Source: Cyclobacteriaceae bacterium (GTDB taxonomy: Bacteria; Bacteroidota; Bacteroidia; Cytophagales; Cyclobacteriaceae). From it: DNA of 35,980 nucleotides. The DNA is taken from the NCBI GenBank assembly GCA_012033595.1, contig JAAUQL010000063.1:1-35980 (forward strand). The letters are read 5' to 3'. Below are positions 26,857 through 34,902 of the stretch, in pieces (the stretch's first letter is position 1; each line of letters opens with the position of its first letter). A program made the position numbers and the translations under genes. Below the pieces are notes generated by a model. The model saw only the letters and a list, made by a program, of their open reading frames with translations. It was not told where the DNA came from and did not search any database.

Positions 26857-27465
26857 CTAAATGTGCTCTTGTTTGCCTTTCACCAGATCATACATGAGTT
26901 CGCGTGCCCGGTGCAACTGGGCCTTTACGGTGCCAAGGGGCGCTTCTAGTTCCTGAGCGATTTCTTCATATGATAGTTCGTCGAAATATCGCAATTTTAC
27001 CAGTCGCTGATATTTTGGGGGCAATTTGTCAACGAATATTCGTATCAGCTCGATCTTCTGGGTTTTAATGGTTTCTTCCATGGGATTCAGCTCGCTGTCT
27101 TCCACATCTATGGTCACCGACTCGCCGCTATCATCTTTGAATGAGGTATCGAGACTCATGGTTTCAAGTTTTTTCTTGCGGATAAAATCGATGGCATTGT
27201 TGGTGGCGATCCTGAACAGCCAGGTAGAAAAGGTATAATCTTTTTTGAACCTGTTTAAGTGTCTAAACGCCTTGGCGAAGGCCTCAATGGTGAGGTCTTC
27301 GGCATCATCGACATTGCGAACCATTTTCAATATCATATGATAAACAGGTTTTTTGTAGCGCTTCATCAGATCTGCAAAAGCCTGCTCGTCGTTTTGTATG
27401 GTCGCTCGGTCAATAAGCCTGAAATCTTCAAGCGCTTTATCAGAGAAATTTTTTTCTACTTCCAT
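26857..27465 (-). CDS. ECF-type RNA polymerase sigma factor (sigma-70 family)
   Basis: A 202-residue sigma factor with region 2 (about 25-95: FADLMKRYKKPVYHMILKMV, DAEDLTIEAFAKAFRHL, FSTWLFRIATNNAIDFIRKKK) and region 4 (about 140-195: LPPKYQRLVKLRYFDELSYEEIAQELEAPLGTVKAQLHRARELM). Regions 1 and 3 are absent, as in ECF sigmas. The linker between is long and acidic (DDSGESVTIDVEDSELNPMEE). No anti-sigma gene is adjacent. The upstream GT2 gene overlaps its start by 10 bases, so the two are co-transcribed and translation is probably coupled. Confidence 0.93.
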   Translation of the reverse strand: MEVEKNFSDKALEDFRLIDRATIQNDEQAFADLMKRYKKPVYHMILKMVRNVDDAEDLTIEAFAKAFRHLNRFKKDYTFSTWLFRIATNNAIDFIRKKKLETMSLDTSFKDDSGESVTIDVEDSELNPMEETIKTQKIELIRIFVDKLPPKYQRLVKLRYFDELSYEEIAQELEAPLGTVKAQLHRARELMYDLVKGKQEHI

Positions 27466-28565
27466 CTAACCTTTTTTGTGAATAGAACTTTGAGGCCGGT
27501 CGAAATATAATAAAAGATGTATATCAAATCCAGGATGGGCAATAACCATATTTTTGAATTATCCCCGGTCTTCTTTTTCAACGCTGACAGGGCCGTCAAT
27601 AATGATACCATTACCAACACAAAACCCCCGATGACCAAATAAGTTTGAAACCCTGCCATAATTGCCGCGAAGCAAGCAAGCCAGAAAAGGATTTTGGACA
27701 ATGACAAGATGCCCAGCAGCAATTTGTCAGCCATTCGGTAGTGTTTGCCCACAGAGAGGTGCCTTGTCTTTTGCAACACAAAATCCCTCCTGGTGGTCTT
27801 CGGATTAGAATACATGGTGGATTGGGGAGAGAGCATAAAAGAGGTGTTGCTTCGCGTGGCGAATTGGTTGACCAGCAAATCATCGTCGCCACCAGTTACC
27901 CCCTGGTATTTGCCAAAGCCTTTGTGTTGCAAAAAGAATGATTTTTTATAGGCCATATTTCGTCCCAGACCCATATATGGATTGCCCAGCAAGCCAATAC
28001 CGAAGCAATGCACACCAGTGAGCAGCGTTTCGTAAGTAATAAAATTGTTCAGCAAGCCTTTGGTCTCAAAATACTGCGAATATCCCAGCACAAATTTCTT
28101 TTGGTCAGAGGTGAACCCTAGGCACATTTGGGCAATCCACTGGTCGCCCTGTGGAAAACAATCGGCATCAGTGAGCAGAATCTGATCATATTTGGCTGAG
28201 CGAATGCCAAGGGTCAGGGCAAATTTTTTGTTGTTGATGTGGTCTGGCGTCTCATCGATCCTGACCAGCTTAAATTTGTCTTCTTTTTTGTCCAGCTCTA
28301 TGGCATAGTCGTAGGTCTCATCTGAGGAATTGTCATCGACAAGCACAATTTCAAATTGTTGGTATTGCTGACTGAGCAAAAGGGGAATAAGTCGCTGTAG
28401 GTTTTCATACTCATTTTTGGCGCTAATCACTATCGAAACCCCGGCGACAACATGGTTTTCGGTGTGAGGTATTTTATATCTGTATATAGCAATAGCCACC
28501 AAGCCAAAGAACAGCAGTTGAATGGCGGCGCTTGCTACGAACACCCAAAACAAGATATATGGCAT
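27456..28565 (-). CDS. Family 2 glycosyltransferase with membrane helices
   Basis: A 369-residue membrane-associated GT2. An N-terminal helix (about 3-28) precedes the GT-A domain: VSIVISAKNEYENLQRLIPLL, FEIVLVDDNSSDET, the metal-binding LLTDADCFPQGDQW, and a QxxRW-like region replaced by LQKTRHLSVGKHYR. Two or three helices close the protein (about 280-355). This topology resembles processive or lipid-directed GT2 enzymes such as those making glycolipids; donor and acceptor are unknown. It is divergent from tgt across 103 bases and overlaps the sigma factor gene by 10 bases. Confidence 0.9.
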   Translation of the reverse strand: MPYILFWVFVASAAIQLLFFGLVAIAIYRYKIPHTENHVVAGVSIVISAKNEYENLQRLIPLLLSQQYQQFEIVLVDDNSSDETYDYAIELDKKEDKFKLVRIDETPDHINNKKFALTLGIRSAKYDQILLTDADCFPQGDQWIAQMCLGFTSDQKKFVLGYSQYFETKGLLNNFITYETLLTGVHCFGIGLLGNPYMGLGRNMAYKKSFFLQHKGFGKYQGVTGGDDDLLVNQFATRSNTSFMLSPQSTMYSNPKTTRRDFVLQKTRHLSVGKHYRMADKLLLGILSLSKILFWLACFAAIMAGFQTYLVIGGFVLVMVSLLTALSALKKKTGDNSKIWLLPILDLIYIFYYISTGLKVLFTKKVRWK

Positions 28566-28641
28566 TTTTTGATTGTTTTAAGACTACAAAACGGAGGTAA
28601 ATGTAAAAGGATATTAGCATCTTATTGTAAATTTTATCGCT

Positions 28642-28649
28642 TATTTTTG
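28642..28649 (+). promoter_or_regulatory. Bacteroidota -7 element upstream of tgt
   Basis: TATTTTTG matches TAnnTTTG exactly and lies 19 bases before the tgt ATG. The nearest upstream TTG is only 14 bases away, shorter than usual, so the -33 box is doubtful. Confidence 0.4.
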
Positions 28650-28668
28650 CGGCACAAATAGATTTTGA

Positions 28669-29799
28669 ATGAGATTTGATGTCATAGCAAACGATCAGGG
28701 GTCGAAGGCAAGGGCTGGTGTTTTCGAAACTGCACATGGGCAGGTGGCCACCCCGATCTTTATGCCTGTAGGCACTGCCGGAACCGTAAAGGCCGTACAC
28801 CAACGTGAGCTGGTGCGCGACATCAACGCACAAATCATACTTGGCAATACGTATCATCTCTATTTGAGACCTGGCCTCGAGCTACTCGAAAAGGCCGGTG
28901 GTTTGCATCAATTCAACGGCTGGAGCGGCCCCATACTCACCGACAGCGGCGGGTACCAGGTGTATTCGCTGGCCGATGTGCGCAAGATCAGGGAAGATGG
29001 CGTCAGGTTTCAGTCTCATATCGATGGATCAACGCATTTATTTACCCCTGAGCGAGTGATGGACATCCAGCGAAGCATAGGCGCAGACATCATCATGGCA
29101 TTTGACGAGTGTACCCCTTATCCCTGCGAATACGACTATGCCAAATCATCGATGGAAATGACACACCGGTGGCTACAACGCTGCTGCGACCATCTCGATG
29201 CCTCAGATCCAAAATACGGGTACGATCAACATCTCTTCCCGATTGTTCAGGGCAGCACCTTTCACGATTTGCGATCCAGGTCGGCAGAGACCATCGCCTC
29301 TTATGGTCGGGCGGGTAATGCCATCGGAGGTCTTTCGGTAGGCGAGCCGGCAGAAGAAATGTATGCCATGACCCAATTGGTGTGTGATATATTGCCCAAA
29401 GACAGACCCCGATACCTGATGGGGGTGGGCACTCCGGAAAATATCCTGGAGTGTATCGCCCTGGGGGTGGATATGTTTGACTGCGTAATGCCCACCAGAA
29501 ATGCCCGCAACGGAATGTTGTTTACTACCGAAGGGGTCATTAATATAAGAAATGAAAAATGGAAAGATGAATTGAGCTGCATAGACGCCGGTTTGGAAAA
29601 CGAGGTAAGCACTTTTTATTCCAAGGCGTATCTCAGGCACCTGATTATTAGCAAAGAAATGCTGGGCGCACAGATAGCAAGCATACACAATTTGGCGTTT
29701 TATTTGTGGCTGGTGGGTCAGGCACGCGCTCACATCATCGCCGGAACATTTGACACCTGGAAAAGGGAAATGGTGCTAAAAGTAAGCCGAAGGTTGTAA
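28669..29799 (+). CDS. tgt: Queuine tRNA-ribosyltransferase (Tgt), zinc cysteines missing
   Basis: A 376-residue TIM-barrel enzyme that exchanges G34 of tRNAs with GUN anticodons for the queuosine precursor preQ1. Asp92 in LTDSGGYQ and nucleophile Asp271 in FDCVMPTRNARNG are present, with GNTYHLYLRPG, FDECTPYP and GGLSVGE also intact. The zinc site is odd. Aligned on YSKAYLRHL, the three usual cysteines (CxCxxC) are replaced by Leu309, Asn311 and Ser314, while His340 remains. I believe related Bacteroidota show similar loss, but could not check. First gene of a run with the LptF/G-like gene (7 bases), EamA and PAP2. Confidence 0.95.
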   Translation: MRFDVIANDQGSKARAGVFETAHGQVATPIFMPVGTAGTVKAVHQRELVRDINAQIILGNTYHLYLRPGLELLEKAGGLHQFNGWSGPILTDSGGYQVYSLADVRKIREDGVRFQSHIDGSTHLFTPERVMDIQRSIGADIIMAFDECTPYPCEYDYAKSSMEMTHRWLQRCCDHLDASDPKYGYDQHLFPIVQGSTFHDLRSRSAETIASYGRAGNAIGGLSVGEPAEEMYAMTQLVCDILPKDRPRYLMGVGTPENILECIALGVDMFDCVMPTRNARNGMLFTTEGVINIRNEKWKDELSCIDAGLENEVSTFYSKAYLRHLIISKEMLGAQIASIHNLAFYLWLVGQARAHIIAGTFDTWKREMVLKVSRRL

Positions 29800-29806
29800 T
29801 CGTACT

Positions 29807-30880
29807 ATGAAAATACTTGACTGGTATATCCTAAAGAAATTCCTGAAATCATACGTGTTTGTGGTTTTTGTCATTGAGCTGGTGGTGGTAATCATACACA
29901 TCACCGAGCAAAACGAAAATTACATAAAGCATGAACTGAGCGCCGCCCAGATATTTGGTTATTATCTGGACTACGTGCCGTATATCGCTAATATGATTGC
30001 GCCCATTACCATTTTTATCACTGTAGTATTTGTTACTTCGCAATTGGCGCAGCACTCAGAAATTATCGCCATGCTCAGTAGCGGGGTCAGCTTTACTAGG
30101 CTGATGAGGCCATATATGTTTGGCGCCATTATTATTGGTGCCATTACCTTTTACCTCGGTGGGTGGGTGATTCCCAATGGCAACAAAGACCGAGTGGCAT
30201 TTGAGCTTCAATATATCAAAGGCACCTATCACTATTCGGGCAAAAACATCCATATCAAAATAGCCCCCACCACCATGCTGTATTTGCAAAGCTACAACGT
30301 GACATCTAATGTGGGATATAAACCAACGCTGGAAACGCTCGAAGACGGGGTGCTCAAAAACAAATTGGAGGCCGTGCGCATGGAGTGGCAGGATGAAACA
30401 GAAAAATGGCGCTTGCGCACTTGGAAAAAAAGGGAAATAGATGGTATGAACGAGATATTCACTACCGGCGAACAACTCGATACCACCCTGCGCATCAGCC
30501 CCAAAGATTTTGAGAGTGACTACAGCAGGTTCGAAACACTCACCATGAACGAGCTCTACGCATATATCGATGAATTGCGAATGCGCGGGGCAGATGATAT
30601 AGAAGTGTATGAGATAGAAAAATACATACGGTACACGGCCCCCTTTGCGGCGATCATTCTCACATTTATTGGATTGAGCGTATCTGCACGCAAAGCCCGC
30701 GGTGGGTCAGGCTTTCAGATTGCCCTGGGATTTTTGCTGGCATTTATCTATATCATTTTCTTTATATTTTCACGCACCTCTGCCGAAGCCGGCAGCATTA
30801 CGCCGATTGTGGCCATTTGGATACCTAATATAGTTTTTACCATTATAGGACTGGCCATTTACCAAACAGTCCCAAGATGA
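29807..30880 (+). CDS. LptF/LptG-family permease
   Basis: A 357-residue inner-membrane protein of the YjgP/YjgQ family. LptF and LptG pair with the LptB ATPase to extract lipopolysaccharide and push it to the outer membrane. Three N-terminal helices (MKILDWYILKKFLKSYVFVV, ANMIAPITIFITVVFVTSQLA, MFGAIIIGAITFYLGGWVIP) flank the conserved EIIAMLSSGVSF. A periplasmic beta-jellyroll-like segment (about 125-270) and three C-terminal helices follow. Which of LptF or LptG cannot be said; Bacteroidota often keep these genes apart. It follows tgt by 7 bases, a common order in the phylum, and overlaps the EamA gene by four bases (ATGA). Confidence 0.9.
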   Translation: MKILDWYILKKFLKSYVFVVFVIELVVVIIHITEQNENYIKHELSAAQIFGYYLDYVPYIANMIAPITIFITVVFVTSQLAQHSEIIAMLSSGVSFTRLMRPYMFGAIIIGAITFYLGGWVIPNGNKDRVAFELQYIKGTYHYSGKNIHIKIAPTTMLYLQSYNVTSNVGYKPTLETLEDGVLKNKLEAVRMEWQDETEKWRLRTWKKREIDGMNEIFTTGEQLDTTLRISPKDFESDYSRFETLTMNELYAYIDELRMRGADDIEVYEIEKYIRYTAPFAAIILTFIGLSVSARKARGGSGFQIALGFLLAFIYIIFFIFSRTSAEAGSITPIVAIWIPNIVFTIIGLAIYQTVPR

Positions 30881-31791
30881 GGCACGAGCTCAAGGACTAC
30901 TTGCACCTCCACTTTTTGGTGTTGATCTGGGGTTTTACGGCTATTATAGGACTACTCATTACCATTCCACCGGTAGAAGTGGTTTTTTACCGGACACTTA
31001 TTTCAGCCGCAGGACTTGGTTTTTTACTTTATTACCATCAATTATCGCTGAAAATCGGCAAGGCTGCGATCGTGAGGCTACTGCTTACCGGCTCGCTAAT
31101 TGCAGCACATTGGATCACCTTTTTCGCATCTGCGCGCGTTTCCACTGCTTCGGTTTGCCTGGCCGGGCTTGCCACCACTTCTTTTTGGACAAGTCTTTTG
31201 GAACCCCTACTGCTCAGAAAAAAGATTAAGTGGTACGAGGTTTTTCTCGGTCTGGTGGTAATCGGGGGGCTATACATTGTTTTTCACTTTGAGGTCGATC
31301 ATGCCCTGGGAATATTGTTGGCGCTGGTTTCGGCATTTTTGGCCGCTTTGTTCACGGTGATCAACGCCCGATTTGCCAGAGAACATCACCACCACACCAT
31401 CACATTTTACGAAATGGCAGGAGCCAATCTTTCCATCCTGTTGTTTTTTCCTTTCTATCAATATTTCATCGCAGATTTGCAGCAACTGCAACTGGGCTTG
31501 TCGTGGTCAGACTTTATGTACATCGTCGTGTTGGCCATAGTATGCACCGTATATGCCTATTCTGCTTCCATAGAGCTAATGAAGAGGCTCTCAGCATTTA
31601 CGGTCAACCTTACGGTAAATTTGGAGCCCGTTTATGGCACCATACTGGCCGTATTGATGTTTGGAGAAAAAGAAAAGATGCACCCGGGATTTTATATGGG
31701 CGCCGGAGTCATTTTATTTTCAGTACTCGCACATCCCATTCTCAATAAATATTATAAAAGAAAATTCCTGGAGACAGATAATTTAAGGTGA
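30877..31791 (+). CDS. EamA-family (drug/metabolite transporter) permease
   Basis: A 304-residue inner-membrane protein with ten hydrophobic segments and the internal duplication of the EamA family: FLVLIWGFTAIIGLLI at the start of repeat one, and LGILLALVSAFLAALFTVINARFA at the start of repeat two. NLTVNLEPVYGTILAVLMFGE is the conserved ninth-helix block. Substrate unknown; family members export amino acids, nucleobases or other small metabolites. Overlaps the LptF/G-like gene by four bases and precedes PAP2 by 56 bases, so it sits inside an operon. Confidence 0.88.
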   Translation: MRHELKDYLHLHFLVLIWGFTAIIGLLITIPPVEVVFYRTLISAAGLGFLLYYHQLSLKIGKAAIVRLLLTGSLIAAHWITFFASARVSTASVCLAGLATTSFWTSLLEPLLLRKKIKWYEVFLGLVVIGGLYIVFHFEVDHALGILLALVSAFLAALFTVINARFAREHHHHTITFYEMAGANLSILLFFPFYQYFIADLQQLQLGLSWSDFMYIVVLAIVCTVYAYSASIELMKRLSAFTVNLTVNLEPVYGTILAVLMFGEKEKMHPGFYMGAGVILFSVLAHPILNKYYKRKFLETDNLR

Positions 31792-31847
31792 TTTTTCCCT
31801 TGGCGGGAATTAGTATTATTTTTGACCTTCAGGCAATTATTTCATAT

Positions 31848-32531
31848 ATGAATAGTAAAGCGTTTTACCGGTCTGGATTTTTTGCCCTCATGTTGGGGTC
31901 GGGTATTATTTTATTATACCCTGTGTTGGTATTTCCCAAAGGCGAGTTGGAGCTCATGATCAACCAACACCACTTTCCGGTGCTGGATTTTTGGTTCAAA
32001 TACATCACCAATATCGGAGATGGCGTGGTAATGGCCGTACTGCTACTTGTTTTTTTGTTTTACAATTACTATCTCGCCTTGCTCACGCTGGTGTCTATTG
32101 TGGTGCAGACCATCCTGGTTTCCATATTCAAGCGATGGCTTTTTGAAGGAATGGAGCGGCCACTGGCTTTTTTTGGTGAAGATGCAGTGCTCAACTTTGT
32201 AGAAGGTGTGGCAGTGCACAGTACCAATACCTTTCCTTCAGGGCATACCACTACAGGATTTGCCGTGGCGGCTCTTGCCTTTATTGCCTTCAATAGCCGG
32301 GGTCACCTCGCTTCAATTTTTTGGTTTCTGATAGCGATGATGGTTGGTTTTTCTCGCGTTTACCTGTTGCAACATTTTGTGGTCGATGTGTACGCAGGCG
32401 CCCTGTTCGGTTTGATTTCAGTGATTTCGGGTTTGGCACTGTTGCCCCTACTTTTTGATGAAAATAAACTGAAACGGTTCAAAAGCCATTCCCTACTCAC
32501 TTTAATGAAAAAAGACCAGACTCAGCATTGA
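31848..32531 (+). CDS. PAP2-family membrane phosphatase
   Basis: A 227-residue membrane phosphatase with the three-part catalytic signature: Lys95...ArgPro104-105 (FKRWLFEGMERPL), PSGH at 130-133, and SR169-170...His176...Asp180 (SRVYLLQHFVVD). It could dephosphorylate undecaprenyl diphosphate, phosphatidic acid or a lipid A phosphate; the sequence alone does not choose. ATG 31848 is preferred. A GTG at 31788 overlapping the EamA stop (GTGA) would add 20 residues without family likeness. Last gene of the tgt run; its stop lies in a long inverted repeat. Confidence 0.9.
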   Translation: MNSKAFYRSGFFALMLGSGIILLYPVLVFPKGELELMINQHHFPVLDFWFKYITNIGDGVVMAVLLLVFLFYNYYLALLTLVSIVVQTILVSIFKRWLFEGMERPLAFFGEDAVLNFVEGVAVHSTNTFPSGHTTTGFAVAALAFIAFNSRGHLASIFWFLIAMMVGFSRVYLLQHFVVDVYAGALFGLISVISGLALLPLLFDENKLKRFKSHSLLTLMKKDQTQH

Positions 32532-32566
32532 GTTTACAATGCATGCACCCTGTTTGTAGACTCAAT
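32527..32566. terminator. Long hairpin between convergent PAP2 and kinase genes
   Basis: Arms 32527-32539 (ATTGAGTTTACAA) and 32554-32566 (TTGTAGACTCAAT) pair over 13 positions with a single G-T wobble, around a 14-base loop. It includes the PAP2 stop codon and lies 13 bases from the opposing gene's stop. No T tract, so it may block read-through or protect ends, and not act as a classical terminator. Confidence 0.5.
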
Positions 32567-32579
32567 TGTGGCCACCAGC

Positions 32580-33928
32580 CTAAAACTGGTTGAGCTCTTT
32601 GATGGATCGGTATTCAAATTCAAAATCGATTTCGAAGGCATCAACAAATTTCTGTTTCATGGCTTTCTTGAGCTGGTCAACATCATTGGCAAAAAACAAA
32701 AATGCTCCACCCCCGCCGGCTCCGCATAGCTTACCTCCCAATGCGCCATTGGCTTTGGCAAATGCATACATCGCATCGAGTTTTTCTGTGGTAGACGACG
32801 GAGCCAATAGCTTTTGAGCTTCCCAGTTTCGATCTATTATTTGCGCGCAGGCATCAAAATCTTTGCGTTCCAACGCCCGCGCAAACTCCCGGCCGCAAAT
32901 CACCAATTCAGCGATGGCTCGTTGCCCATTTTCTGTATTATGATATTTGTACACCTCCTCCACGGCCAATTGTGCATTGCGCGATTCACTGGTATGCAAT
33001 AGCAGAAGCTTTTGCCTGAGTGTATCGAGTGTATCGCGATCTATATCCAAATCGAGTGGTTTGGCATAATCATCGCCAAATTCAAAACAATGAAAGCCGC
33101 CATACACTATGGCATACTGATCTTGCCGGCCAATAAACCACTGCAACTCTTCATTTTCGAGATTAAAGAGGTCTTCACCGATGTTGGATAGGGATTTCGG
33201 CTCTGCGTTGTATGTCTTAGAATTGAGCATTTCCAGTAGTTTGGCGGCGGTACTGGTGCTCAATCCGCTACCTCGCGGATAGCCGGAAAAGTTGAATTTT
33301 CCGGCTTTGTATTCGACCAACGGCCTGATGGCCGCATTGGAAACGAAGCCTTTTTTACCTTTCATAATGTGGGGCACATCGGTCCATCCACCTGCAAAAT
33401 CGATGCGGAGGGGTGCTTTAAGGCTATAGTTGATTTTGTTGATGATGTTAGATGTACTGGTGGGCATCAGTTCTTGTGGCACTTCACGGGCAACAAATTG
33501 TATGGAAATGCCCAGGCTGTCGCATAGTAGTTTTTGGGCTCAATGGATGAATCATCGTCATTCAGAATAAAAAAGTCTGGTCTGAGTGCAGTGAGTACTT
33601 CTTTAAAATCGATTTTACCCTCACCGATTTCATTGTCGTTGAGCACGGCATAGTCCACATCTTGCATGGCAGCCACCAGATACACCCGGTTATTTTCCGG
33701 GTTTACCGGACGTCCCGGGCCTTTGAGCTTGCGCAGCGTTTCGTCCCTGCCCACACCTACCACCAGTATATCGCCATGGGCTTTGCACTGATTAAAAAAC
33801 ACCGCATGACCCGATTGTAATATGTCGTAGCACCCTGTGGCAAAAACGATTTTTTTATCGCGACTACTGTTTCTGAAGGCTTTAAGCTGATCTTTTGCCA
33901 ATACTTTGGCTCTGATATTTTCAAACAT
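32580..33928 (-). CDS. Bifunctional nucleotidyltransferase/GHMP kinase fusion, frameshifted in this sequence
   Basis: Residues 1-150 form an RfaE2/TagD-like nucleotidyltransferase: FATGCYDILQSGHAVFFNQC, VGVGRDETLRKLKG, and NPENNRVYLVAAMQDVDY. The HxGH motif reads QSGH, so the first His is Gln. The frame as given ends at 33467 after unnatural residues (NYYATAWAF). Adding one base to the T5 run 33531-33535 gives KKLLCDSLGISIQFVAREVP, then PTSTSNIINKI, the usual end of the domain. It runs without a stop into a GHMP kinase: APLRIDFAGGWTDVP, ATP loop YPRGSGLSTSTA, and GGKLCGAGGGGAFLFF. Total 449 residues. The kinase resembles heptose-7-phosphate kinase HddA but has a short N-terminal insert. It may make an activated sugar, possibly a heptose; the substrate is a guess. 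Without the repair it would be two overlapping genes with GTG 33482 as the second start. Confidence 0.8.
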
Positions 33929-33951
33929 ACTTTTGGAATAAAAAGAAAAAA

Positions 33952-34809
33952 TTATATGCGATCCAGTACTTTTAAGATGATGGAGTCAATGATTTTATTT
34001 GGGTCTTTGATAAAGGTGCCCCGTGCTCTGTTGCCCAGCACGGCATTGACGCTGATGGCCTCATGGCCAAGCATGCTGGCAAAGGCATACAATAGAGATG
34101 TTTCCATTTCGAAATTGGTCAGCCAAAATCCTTCATGGTTAAATCGAATGATTTGGTCAAGCAATTTTGGGTTACGCACCGGAATCCGTACTTCACGGCC
34201 TTGAGGGGCATAAAATCCCGGTGAGGTCAAGGTATTGCCAGGTGTGAATCCTTCGCCAATTTTTGCTTTGAGCAAGTCAGATCCTTTGGCAATATAGGGG
34301 GTAAAGGGCATGTCGAGTTCCCGCTGGAGTTTTTGCACTATTGCCAGTTCGTCGGCAGTCTGTTCAAAATGGTAATAAAGCATCAAATTGTCCAGCCCTA
34401 TGCCATAATCGGAGATGATTTCCGATCCGACTTTGATATCTTCCTGAATGGCTCCCGAAGTGCCTATTCTGATGACATTAAAGCTTTTCTTTTCTTCTTT
34501 GGGCACTCTTTTTTTCAAATCAATATTAAACAAGGCATCGAGTTCTATCATGGCAATTTCAATATTGTCCACTCCCATGCCCGTGCTCATCACGGTGATG
34601 AGCTTGCCTTTGTACATTCCTGTATGGGTAATAAACTCGCGTTTGTTCATTTCAAACTCGATCTGGTCAAAATGCCGGCTGATGCGATATACCCTGCCCG
34701 GATCTCCTACCACAATGATGTTTTCTGACACATTGTGGGGTTTCAGGTTGAGGTGATATACGCTGCCATCGTTGTTGAGTACCAGGTCGGCGTCAGAATA
34801 TTTTAGCAT
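33952..34809 (-). CDS. Nucleoside phosphorylase (uridine phosphorylase-like, PNP/UDP family)
   Basis: A 285-residue enzyme of the trimeric/hexameric nucleoside phosphorylase family, cleaving a nucleoside with phosphate for salvage. Motifs: IVVGDPGRVYRISRHF (phosphate-binding Gly and Arg near the start), STGMGVDNIEIAMIEL, VIRIGTSGAI, and NFEMETSLLYAFASMLGH, the Met-Glu ribose-contact block. ATG 34809 (MLKYSDADLVLN) is preferred to the TTG at 34890, which adds an unlikely 27 residues. The base specificity is uncertain, with uridine more likely than purine by overall pattern. It lies between TrhO and the fusion gene on one strand, 23 bases from the latter. Confidence 0.88.
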   Translation of the reverse strand: MLKYSDADLVLNNDGSVYHLNLKPHNVSENIIVVGDPGRVYRISRHFDQIEFEMNKREFITHTGMYKGKLITVMSTGMGVDNIEIAMIELDALFNIDLKKRVPKEEKKSFNVIRIGTSGAIQEDIKVGSEIISDYGIGLDNLMLYYHFEQTADELAIVQKLQRELDMPFTPYIAKGSDLLKAKIGEGFTPGNTLTSPGFYAPQGREVRIPVRNPKLLDQIIRFNHEGFWLTNFEMETSLLYAFASMLGHEAISVNAVLGNRARGTFIKDPNKIIDSIILKVLDRI

Positions 34810-34902
34810 AGTAGTAAAAGTGTCTACTTTTCTTGTGTAAAAGATATTGTTCGATTCAAAAACTAAATTTGAATAAAATAGCGCGCACAATCAATATAAA
34901 TA

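Noticed and set aside
33467-33482. Two separate overlapping genes for nucleotidyltransferase and kinase
   Set aside because: The end of the first frame is unlike the family, while the kinase frame read upstream supplies the conserved TSTS end of the nucleotidyltransferase with no stop before the T5 run.
4928-33928. Programmed ribosomal frameshifting as the reason for the split genes
   Set aside because: The sites are scattered in unrelated genes whose families are not known for frameshifting. All need the same kind of correction, several lack a slippery heptamer, and short products would lose catalytic parts.
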